Assembly (NCBI GenBank): GCA_902541245.1
Contig: CACBPT010000008.1
Span: 1-37,450 of the forward strand
Source of the DNA: an uncultured SAR86 cluster bacterium
GTDB taxonomy: Bacteria; Pseudomonadota; Gammaproteobacteria; Magnimaribacterales; D2472
Length of the DNA: 37,450 nucleotides
Reading direction: 5' to 3'
Shown here piece by piece: positions 17,544-23,693 of this stretch. The notes under the pieces are model-generated. The model was not told the origin of the DNA. It searched no databases and saw only the letters and a list, made by a program, of their open reading frames with translations. A program made the translations under genes and the position numbers. Each line of letters starts with the position of its first letter. Position 1 is the stretch's first letter.

Positions 17544-18062
17544 ATGTCTCAAGATTGTTTACTTTTAAATGGAAATGGCCGCCCGGTTAGTTACCTTCCA
17601 TTGTCAGTTTTAAATTGGAAAACAGCTATAAAACTTAGCATTACAAGAGATGTAATAGTTATTAAAGAACATGCTGATTGGGTGGTGAGATCGCCTTCAG
17701 TAGAGATGAAAGTCCCGAGTATTTTGATGCTGCAAAGCTATCATCCTTTTCACAGTTACGTTAAATTTTCTCGAACCAATGTTTTTTTGAGAGATCTTTA
17801 TACTTGTCAGTATTGCTTTGATATCTTTGAAAAGAAAGATTTAACCATGGACCACGTTGTACCCAAGTGCAGAAATGGGGGCTCCAATTGGGAGAATGTT
17901 GTCACAGCATGTAAACGATGTAATTTGCAAAAAAGTGATAAAGATATTCGGCCTAAAGTTGAGCCCATTAAACCCACATTAAGACATTTAATTCGTGGCC
18001 ATCAAATTGATAAGAGTAATTTTCCAGACAGGGAATGGAACAAATATATCTTTCAGTCGTAG
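17544..18062 (+). CDS. HNH endonuclease-domain protein
   Basis: 172 aa. A zinc-ribbon HNH module occupies about 80-140: CQYC (C88, C91), the catalytic DH in MDHVVPKC (D103, H104), the middle Asn in GGSNWENVV, and CKRCN (C123, C126, N127). The first 75 residues are a conserved N-terminal extension seen in a widespread stand-alone family in aquatic bacteria. No intron, phage or restriction partner is nearby, so it is not obviously a homing or restriction enzyme; a role in DNA repair or processing is possible but unproven. Its stop overlaps the redoxin gene by 10 bases. A TACAAT -10-like box lies at 17524. Confidence 0.85.
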   Translation: MSQDCLLLNGNGRPVSYLPLSVLNWKTAIKLSITRDVIVIKEHADWVVRSPSVEMKVPSILMLQSYHPFHSYVKFSRTNVFLRDLYTCQYCFDIFEKKDLTMDHVVPKCRNGGSNWENVVTACKRCNLQKSDKDIRPKVEPIKPTLRHLIRGHQIDKSNFPDREWNKYIFQS

Positions 18063-18685
18063 TTATATTTAACGCTGCAGCCATAGGCAACTGTTGTGCT
18101 TATTTCTAATTGGCGGTTATCTTTGACATCATTTAGTTGATTTGCAACGTAATTGATTGCATCTTTTAGCGAGGCTGAGAAAAACTGCATCCCCTTGCCA
18201 ACATCATCAATTGCGCCCTTGTATCTGAGAATTCCCTCGCTATCAATCATGTACATATGAGGCGTAGTTTTGGCTCCGTATTTCATCCCAATGTCTCCCG
18301 ATTCATCGAGTAAAACATGAGACGGATAAGCACTTCTTGATTCAGTTAATTCATTAGCTTTGCTTGGCTTTACATGGCCTTGATCTCCTGGAGTGGAGGA
18401 AATAATACTTAGCCAAATAAAATCCTCTCTTTTAGCCTGTTCTTGGACCGCTTGCATGTTATTTTCATCATAATGTTTAGCCACATATGGACATTCATGA
18501 TTGGTCCACTCAAGAATCACGGGTTGTCCTATAAAATCTGATAAATTGATCGTATTGCCATATGAATCAATTCCTGAAAAAGCAGGCGCTTGTTCATTGA
18601 CTTTGGGATTTTGTAAAACGATTTCGGCAGCCATTAAATTTGAACTGAGGATTAGAAAAGTTACAAAACTGAGCATTAATTTCAT
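18053..18685 (-). CDS. Periplasmic redoxin/thioredoxin-like protein with a single active-site Cys
   Basis: 210 aa with a signal peptide (MKLMLSFVTFLILSSNLMAA). The AhpC/TlpA-like fold has EWTNHECPYVAKHY, the active-site motif of a redoxin family that carries CP(F/Y)V-x-KHY in place of CxxC, so only one Cys is present there. A second conserved Cys is near the C-terminus in AYGCSVKY and could act as a resolving residue. The start codon overlaps the DsbD stop as ATGA (18682-18685), so the two proteins are translationally coupled, and DsbD is the likely source of electrons. The substrate is unknown. Confidence 0.85.
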   Translation of the reverse strand: MKLMLSFVTFLILSSNLMAAEIVLQNPKVNEQAPAFSGIDSYGNTINLSDFIGQPVILEWTNHECPYVAKHYDENNMQAVQEQAKREDFIWLSIISSTPGDQGHVKPSKANELTESRSAYPSHVLLDESGDIGMKYGAKTTPHMYMIDSEGILRYKGAIDDVGKGMQFFSASLKDAINYVANQLNDVKDNRQLEISTTVAYGCSVKYNYD

Positions 18686-20631
18686 CTTAGATACCTTATC
18701 AAAATATCGTCGGTTAAAACAGCAGGCAAAATTTTAGACTGATTCATGCCAGGCTTCCAGAAAATATAAAGGGGGATGCCGGTTCGATTGTACTGAGCTA
18801 AGCCTTCAGCGATGTCTTCATTTCTATTGGTCCAATCAGCTTTAATGTATCGAATGTCTTCTTTCATGAGATATGCTTGTATCTCATCTCTACCCAAGGC
18901 AGCTTTTTCGTTGGTTTGACATGTAATGCACCAGGCAGCAGTAAAATTGATTAGATATGCTTGATTGTTGGATTGCAACTCTGCTTCAATTGTAGGAGTC
19001 CAGCTGGTTGAATTAGCATCTGCTTGCATGACTGAAGGGGTGGGCAGGTTATTAAAAATTTGAATTGAAAGCATGATTGTTGCCAGTAAACCAAACCACC
19101 TCCATTTTTTCTCAAAGGTAGCTATCAGCCATATAGCTAGTCCCAAGCAAAGACCTAAAATTAAAAGTTGGATTAATGCATCTCCTGAAGTTTGTACCAT
19201 GAATACCCACATTAACCACAAAGCGGTTGCAATCATTGGGAATGCGAAGAACTGCTTCAATGTTTCCATCCATGCTCCTGGTTTAGGAAGGGCGCCTATC
19301 CATTCAGGTTTGATTGCAAGAATTAAGTATGGACCTGCAAATCCAAGCCCTAAAGATAAAAATATTGGCAAAGTTGCAAACGAGGGTTGGAGAAGTGCAT
19401 AGCCAACAGCCGCACCCATGAATGGAGCTGTGCATGGTGAAGCTACAACAACGGCTAATACTCCAGTAAAAAAAGAGCCTGAGTAATCATTTCTTGATTG
19501 AATGTTTGTGCCCAGGCTCGTTAAACCTGAGGCAATATTGATATTTGTGAGTAGGATTAAACCAATGCCTAACATAATCAAAGTTAAAATACCCACCACC
19601 ACAGGGGATTGAAGTTGATAACCCCAACCAATCATGGAGCCAGTTGATCTAATAATCATCAGGGCTGTCGCAATTGAAAGAAAAGTAGACATTACTCCTC
19701 CGACAAAGGCCAATGCATGATTGCGAATTTTTGTATGATCATCACCGCCCATTGAAACAAAGCTTAAGACTTTTAATGATATGACCGGAAAAACGCAGGG
19801 CATGAGATTTAGAATTAGACCTCCTAGTAAAGCAAACATTAAAGCCTGCCATAATGACATGCCACCTGTTGCGGATTGAAGTTCTTCTTTAACTAAAAAA
19901 CCTTCGCCATCTAAACTTAGAATTCCTGAGAATGATTCTAAATTTGCGCTCACCAAAGGAATTGAAATTTCATAGATGTTATCAGCCACATTTTCTAGCT
20001 GTTGAGTTTCCGGATATGAAAAATAGTTATCTTCTCGAGGAAACAAGTATGCATTTAAAAAGGGTGCATCGCGTCGAAAACGAACCACTAGGCTGCCGCC
20101 TTTAATTAAACTTTCTGTAGAGATTAGTTTTGTTGGTAGAGATCTTATCTGCTTGTCTAAAATTTCACTAGGAGCAATGACTGATAAGTCCAAAGATAGT
20201 GATGCTGATTCAGGAATACAAATATCAGCGCAAATTAAAAAATTAAAATCTACCTTTATTTCCTTAAGGTTTGTTTCTTGGGAACGAAAAATTTGAAAAG
20301 GAAATACAATATCTCCCTCATAACCGTAAGTCATCAAAGGAGGATAGGGAATGGTTATTGGTGTTGGCCATTGAACATTTTCAACTATAACGCCCTCGTC
20401 AGTTGCCCAAACAGCATCAAAGGGACTGCCAGAATCTCCAGGATTTTCCCAATAAGTATGCCAACCTTCTTGCATTTGAAGTCGGATGCCAACGTAAAAT
20501 GATTCTTGATTTGGGTCTTGAAGATTTGTTATCAGGCTTGCTTTTGCGTGCCCAGTTTCTACAGGATTTGCTAAAAGCAATGAGCTTATAAATATAGCGC
20601 AGCTCAATAAGATATTTTTCATGAAGCTCAT
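18682..20631 (-). CDS. dsbD: Thiol:disulfide interchange protein DsbD (ScsB-like)
   Basis: Carries electrons from cytoplasmic thioredoxin across the inner membrane to periplasmic partners. The N-terminal periplasmic domain has the Cys pair in LICADICIP. The eight-helix core has Cys in LNLMPCVFPVISLKVLSF and VVASPCTAPFMGAAVGYAL. The C-terminal thioredoxin domain has AAWCITC. The ORF track starts at a TTG (20664) that lies inside the hsp20 terminator hairpin and cannot be right. The ATGs at 20631 (MSFMKN) and 20622 (MKNILLSC) both give a signal peptide; 20631 sits 8 bases after a TACAAT box. The downstream redoxin, coupled by ATGA, is the likely client. Confidence 0.9.
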   Translation of the reverse strand: MSFMKNILLSCAIFISSLLLANPVETGHAKASLITNLQDPNQESFYVGIRLQMQEGWHTYWENPGDSGSPFDAVWATDEGVIVENVQWPTPITIPYPPLMTYGYEGDIVFPFQIFRSQETNLKEIKVDFNFLICADICIPESASLSLDLSVIAPSEILDKQIRSLPTKLISTESLIKGGSLVVRFRRDAPFLNAYLFPREDNYFSYPETQQLENVADNIYEISIPLVSANLESFSGILSLDGEGFLVKEELQSATGGMSLWQALMFALLGGLILNLMPCVFPVISLKVLSFVSMGGDDHTKIRNHALAFVGGVMSTFLSIATALMIIRSTGSMIGWGYQLQSPVVVGILTLIMLGIGLILLTNINIASGLTSLGTNIQSRNDYSGSFFTGVLAVVVASPCTAPFMGAAVGYALLQPSFATLPIFLSLGLGFAGPYLILAIKPEWIGALPKPGAWMETLKQFFAFPMIATALWLMWVFMVQTSGDALIQLLILGLCLGLAIWLIATFEKKWRWFGLLATIMLSIQIFNNLPTPSVMQADANSTSWTPTIEAELQSNNQAYLINFTAAWCITCQTNEKAALGRDEIQAYLMKEDIRYIKADWTNRNEDIAEGLAQYNRTGIPLYIFWKPGMNQSKILPAVLTDDILIRYLR

Positions 20632-20639
20632 GTTAAACC

Positions 20640-20645
20640 ATTGTA
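20640..20645 (-). promoter_or_regulatory. Putative -10 box (TACAAT) of dsbD
   Basis: On the minus strand TACAAT ends 8 bases before the ATG at 20631. It lies just beyond the hsp20 terminator T-tract, so dsbD would have its own promoter with almost no leader. No Shine-Dalgarno sequence is visible. Confidence 0.35.
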
Positions 20646-20647
20646 AT

Positions 20648-20672
20648 AAAAAAAGGGGAGCCAAGGCTCCCC
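20648..20672 (-). terminator. Rho-independent terminator of hsp20
   Basis: Read on the minus strand, GGGGAGC pairs with GCTCCCC around a 4-base loop (CTTG) and is followed by seven T. It stands 18 bases after the hsp20 stop. It is the only strong intrinsic terminator I see in the window. It also shows that the ORF-track start of dsbD (20664), inside the stem, is wrong. Confidence 0.92.
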
Positions 20673-20690
20673 GATCACATTATGAATGAG

Positions 20691-21143
20691 TTATTTGCTA
20701 CCTAAAACCTTAGGTGTCTTAATATCAATCATGCGTGGCTTTTGAGCATCAGGAATGATTTTTTCTAACTCTAAAGTTAACATTCCATTAGTTAGGTCAG
20801 CACCATGAACTTCAACATTTTCAGCTAAAGTAAATTGTTGCTTAAATGCTCGCTGAGCTATGCCTTGATAGACAACTTCATTCTCACCATTTAACAACTC
20901 AGCTTTTGGGCCTTTGTGCTCAATGGTTAATACGCCTTCTGCCAATTCTATGTTGAGATCTTCTTTTGCAAGACCAGCAACTGCAACATCGATGAAGATC
21001 TTATTTTGATCTCTTCTAATGTTATATGGCGGATAGCTTGAAGATCTTTCTGTAGATTCAGAAAATCTTTGCAATCTATCAAACAGGCTTTCAAACCCTA
21101 ACACACGAGTTGTTAGGAACGGATCGGTAAAATTAAGTACCAT
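20691..21143 (-). CDS. ibpA: Small heat-shock protein Hsp20 (IbpA type)
   Basis: 150 aa, an ATP-independent holdase that binds unfolding proteins. The alpha-crystallin domain covers about 36-135: YPPYNIRRDQNKIFIDVAVAG matches the IbpA start of the domain, then VVYQGIAQRAFKQQFTLAENV and the closing NGMLTLELEKIIPDAQKP. A C-terminal I-x-I-type anchor appears as MIDIKT. The ATG is preceded at good spacing by AAGGAGG, one of the strongest ribosome sites in the window. The gene is monocistronic: its own promoter, an 84-base structured leader and a terminator. That arrangement, with a leader hairpin touching the ribosome site, fits heat-controlled translation as in E. coli ibpA. Confidence 0.93.
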   Translation of the reverse strand: MVLNFTDPFLTTRVLGFESLFDRLQRFSESTERSSSYPPYNIRRDQNKIFIDVAVAGLAKEDLNIELAEGVLTIEHKGPKAELLNGENEVVYQGIAQRAFKQQFTLAENVEVHGADLTNGMLTLELEKIIPDAQKPRMIDIKTPKVLGSK

Positions 21144-21227
21144 AATATAGTCCTCCTTAGTAGCGACTAAATGTGCATACCCAAATGGCGTATGCGGTTA
21201 ATATACGTAGACCCTAATGGCATCTAC
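21144..21227 (-). promoter_or_regulatory. Structured hsp20 5' leader: three hairpins, candidate RNA thermometer
   Basis: Minus-strand reading. Hairpin 1 (21227-21207) has stem arms GTAGAT/GTCTAC; hairpin 2 (21195-21175) has GCATAC/GTATGC. Both are exactly 21 nt, with a 6-bp lower stem, one bulged G, a 2-bp CC/GG upper stem and an ATTA or ATTT loop. The lower stems differ in sequence yet stay paired. Hairpin 3 (21170-21157) pairs TTAGT with ACTAA around a 4-base loop, and its 3' arm takes in the AA of the AAGGAGG ribosome site. Multi-hairpin leaders with a masked ribosome site are the rule for ROSE thermometers of small heat-shock genes. Confidence 0.6.
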
Positions 21228-21231
21228 AGTA

Positions 21232-21262
21232 CTTATATATGTACCTTTAAAAGGATTTCAAG
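21232..21262 (-). promoter_or_regulatory. hsp20 promoter
   Basis: Minus-strand TTGAAA (21261-21256), a 17-base spacer and ATATAA (21238-21233), or TATAAG with 18. The -35 extends to CTTGAAA, which is also the sigma32 (RpoH) -35 core; the sigma32 -10 (CCCCAT) is not clearly present. The predicted transcript start falls at the first base of leader hairpin 1. Confidence 0.55.
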
Positions 21263-21277
21263 TAAGGAATAAAAGAA

Positions 21278-21838
21278 TTATTCGTTCCAGTGAGTCACAA
21301 ATTTATCTAGATTAAGCTCGGGTATCTTCTTTGCAGTTCCTGATGGAGTTCCTACATATAAATAGCCAATCACTTCGTGGTCAGAACTTAAATTTAAGTA
21401 TTGCGCTAATTTTTCATGAAACGCAAATTTTCCAGTTCTCCACATTCCTGCAAAGTTCTTCGCATGCAACGCAAGCAGGATATTTTCAGCTGCAGTAGCT
21501 GTTGAGAGCATCTGTTCAACTTTTGGTACCTTTGGATGTTCTGTCACTTTGGTGGTTAAGATAATAATCATGGGCGCTCTAAATGGAGCAGCTCGATATT
21601 TTTCCAGTTGCTCTGGCGTCACATCTTCAAATTCGTTTTTAGCAAACTCAACAAAAATCTTTGATAGTTTTTCCAAACCTTTACCAGTAACTTCTATAAA
21701 GCGTGAAGGCCTGAGCCACGCGTGATCAGGAGCTCTTAGGGCAGCTTGATAGATTTCCTGCATTTCTGCACACGAAGGTATTGGGCTAGTCAATTCTCTT
21801 GGAGAATTTCTAGTTAGAATGTTTTGCATTGCTTCCAT
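21278..21838 (-). CDS. Nitroreductase-family FMN oxidoreductase (YdjA-like)
   Basis: 186 aa, the short single-domain form typified by E. coli YdjA. Landmarks: an N-terminal TRNSPREL (FMN phosphate-binding R-x-S type segment), APDHAWLRPSRFIEV (P-x-x-(Q/R)-P-x-R-F), FRAPMIIILTTKV, KVPKVEQMLSTATAAENILLALHA, FAGMWRTG and the ending IGYLYVGTPSG. YdjA-type proteins bind FMN as homodimers and have weak nitroreductase activity; their true substrate is unknown. Monocistronic, upstream of the hsp20 promoter on the same strand and divergent from the MAPEG gene. Confidence 0.88.
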   Translation of the reverse strand: MEAMQNILTRNSPRELTSPIPSCAEMQEIYQAALRAPDHAWLRPSRFIEVTGKGLEKLSKIFVEFAKNEFEDVTPEQLEKYRAAPFRAPMIIILTTKVTEHPKVPKVEQMLSTATAAENILLALHAKNFAGMWRTGKFAFHEKLAQYLNLSSDHEVIGYLYVGTPSGTAKKIPELNLDKFVTHWNE

Positions 21839-21931
21839 AAAGGATATCTTAGTTGAAAAAGCCTTTATTTGAGAAAAAATAAAATATTTTGCATGATAAG
21901 ATTAATTTAACTTTCTTAAAATTTATTAATT

Positions 21932-22315
21932 ATGGAAATTACACTTTTATACACATCTTTGCTAACAATTCTTGCTATTTTTTTAGCAATAAAAGTAGGA
22001 ATGAACAGAACTGAAACAAACACGATGCTAGGTGAGGGAGAGTCCTCAGTGCTTCTTCAATCAATTCGCGCTCATGGCAATCTTATAGAATATGCGCCTT
22101 TTGCTTTGATTTTATTAGCATTACTTGAAATGCAAAATACTTCTGATTGGGTACTGCATCTTTGTGGGTCATTATTTTTTCTTGCAAGAATCTTACATGC
22201 ATATGGAGTTTCCATTTCTCGTGAAAGTACTCCTTATCGTCTCGTTGGCGCATTGGGAACTTGGTTAATTATGTTGGTAATGAGTGTGCTGGGAATATAT
22301 ATCTATGTTTCATAA
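21932..22315 (+). CDS. MAPEG-family membrane protein (YecN-like)
   Basis: 127 aa with four predicted membrane helices. The segment SIRAHGNLIEYAPFALILLALLE is the family signature: R-x-x-x-N near an E-Y/F-x-P, which forms the glutathione site in eukaryotic members. Bacterial homologues such as YecN have no proven substrate. First of a run of seven plus-strand genes ending at dcd. Confidence 0.88.
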   Translation: MEITLLYTSLLTILAIFLAIKVGMNRTETNTMLGEGESSVLLQSIRAHGNLIEYAPFALILLALLEMQNTSDWVLHLCGSLFFLARILHAYGVSISRESTPYRLVGALGTWLIMLVMSVLGIYIYVS

Positions 22316-22364
22316 AATCAAAAGCATGCATGAACTTATTAGCTTGAAAAATGTCAAAGCTTAT

Positions 22365-22781
22365 ATGTTTAAAAGAATATTTTTATTAGGATTGTTTGTA
22401 ATCATTCCTTTTGCTCTGGGATTTGAGAAGGATGAATCAGAGTATCCTCAAACCGGGAGTATTTGGCACTTAGTAAAAAATGGATCTCCTAATTTATCCT
22501 CAGGGCCTGGACAAGTAGTCTATTTTTTCTCAAGTGATGCATATCAAACTTACAGAAGCAGGAAATTTCAAATGTGGGATCAATTTTCGTCTGTGGATAG
22601 TAGGAACTTAGTCAGATTGCAGAAGAAGGATGCTATAAAAATACTTGATTATAAATTTGAAGGAGCTATATATAAAGTAGAGCTGTTAGATGGTTTCCAC
22701 AAAGGCAAAAAATATTATCTTATTGGTGAAGAATTAAAAAAGAATTTTGAAGAGGAGAATAATCAGGATGAGAATGTCTAA
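22365..22781 (+). CDS. Small exported protein of unknown function
   Basis: 138 aa. The ORF-track start (22284) is a GTG inside the MAPEG gene; the ATG at 22365 opens a good signal peptide, MFKRIFLLGLFVIIPFALG, and is preferred. The mature part is short, with a beta-rich look (VVYFFSS, AIYKVELLDGFHKGKKYYLIG) and a charged C-terminus. The second half could be an SH3-like fold, but I do not recognise the family. It overlaps the next gene by 8 bases, so the two are probably co-translated. Confidence 0.6.
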   Translation: MFKRIFLLGLFVIIPFALGFEKDESEYPQTGSIWHLVKNGSPNLSSGPGQVVYFFSSDAYQTYRSRKFQMWDQFSSVDSRNLVRLQKKDAIKILDYKFEGAIYKVELLDGFHKGKKYYLIGEELKKNFEEENNQDENV

Positions 22782-23232
22782 AAATATCATAGCAATTACT
22801 TTTGCATTGTTAATGGTAAGTTGCTCATATAGTTCATTGAGACCTGAAGTGGTTGATAGAGCAGATGCACAAAGAATGCAAACTGTTATCTTTGCAACTG
22901 TTGTTTCTATTGATAGAGTTATCTTATCTGGTGATGGAGACACTGGAGCTGTTGCGGGTGCAATTATTGGCGGCGTTGCAGGATCTTCTGTGACTGATTC
23001 TGAAAAAGAGTCTGATATTGCAGGCGTTTTGGGAGCTCTAGTGGGCTCAGCTGTTGGCTCAAAAGTTGGCGATGCTGCTACCAGGAAACCTGCAATTGAG
23101 CTTTTACTAGATTTAGATTCTGGAAAAACAATTTCTATCATTCAAGAGGAAGGTGACTATAGTTTTGCTGTTGGACAAAGAGTTAAAATTATAAAAAATA
23201 GAGGCAAGTCAAGGGTGCTGCCTTTGCAATGA
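22774..23232 (+). CDS. Glycine-zipper outer-membrane lipoprotein (SlyB/Pcp-like)
   Basis: 152 aa from the ATG at 22774, which follows an AGGATGAG ribosome site; the ORF-track start is a TTG further up. The signal peptide ends in the lipobox LMVSC. A glycine-zipper segment (GAVAGAIIGGVAGSSV and GVLGALVGSAVGSKVGDAA) lies in mid-protein, then a small beta domain (IELLLDLDSGKTISIIQEEG, VGQRVKII), which is the SlyB/PcP order. Such proteins sit in the outer membrane and aid envelope stability. The stop overlaps the recX start as ATGA. Confidence 0.82.
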   Translation: MSKNIIAITFALLMVSCSYSSLRPEVVDRADAQRMQTVIFATVVSIDRVILSGDGDTGAVAGAIIGGVAGSSVTDSEKESDIAGVLGALVGSAVGSKVGDAATRKPAIELLLDLDSGKTISIIQEEGDYSFAVGQRVKIIKNRGKSRVLPLQ

Positions 23233-23669
23233 CCTCAGAAGCATTTACTGTAATATATAACAAAGCTCTTGATTTGGTTTCGAGGCGAGAGCACTCTCAA
23301 TACGAGCTTATTCAAAAACTTAATAAGCGTTTTCCTGAAACAATGCCCATTATCGAAGAGGTAGTTAAAAAACTAGCTGTAAATAATATTTTAAATGATG
23401 AGCGTTTCGCGGAGATGTATCTTAATTCAAGAGCTAGAAAGGGATTTGGACCCAAAAAAATTGAGATGGAATTAAATTTTAAAAAAGTAGATTCTTCATT
23501 CATTGCTATTGCCATAGCAGAGTATGAAAGCTGGACTGAGAATGCGCAAAATGAATTATTGAAGAAATTTAAAGGGGTCAAACCAACTGATTACAATTCA
23601 AAAATGAAGCAGAAACAATTTCTGTTTAATAGGGGGTTTAGCTCGCAAATTATTGAACGGATTTTATAA
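23229..23669 (+). CDS. recX: Regulatory protein RecX
   Basis: 146 aa of three-helix repeats, the usual length for RecX. Landmarks: ALDLVSRREHSQYELIQKL (repeat 1), NNILNDERFAEMYLNSRARKGFGPKKIEMEL (the strongly conserved core) and KQKQFLFNRGFSSQIIERIL (last repeat). RecX binds RecA filaments and limits recombination and the SOS signal. It is unusual in not following recA; here it is coupled by ATGA to the lipoprotein gene and stands 24 bases before dnaX. Confidence 0.93.
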   Translation: MTSEAFTVIYNKALDLVSRREHSQYELIQKLNKRFPETMPIIEEVVKKLAVNNILNDERFAEMYLNSRARKGFGPKKIEMELNFKKVDSSFIAIAIAEYESWTENAQNELLKKFKGVKPTDYNSKMKQKQFLFNRGFSSQIIERIL

Positions 23670-23693
23670 ATTGACATGGTATGATTTACTATT

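Noticed and set aside
17544-18062. HNH protein as part of a restriction, homing or mobile element
   Set aside because: No methylase, intron boundary, integrase or repeat is nearby, and it belongs to a common stand-alone HNH form.
21232-21262. Full sigma32 promoter for hsp20
   Set aside because: Only the CTTGAAA part fits; the CCCCAT -10 is not present, so a sigma70-type reading with thermometer control is as likely.
23671-23676. Perfect TTGACA just before dnaX, suggesting a -35 box
   Set aside because: The nearest -10-like hexamers are 3 and 11 bases downstream, far from the 16-18 needed; any promoter fitting it would start inside dnaX.
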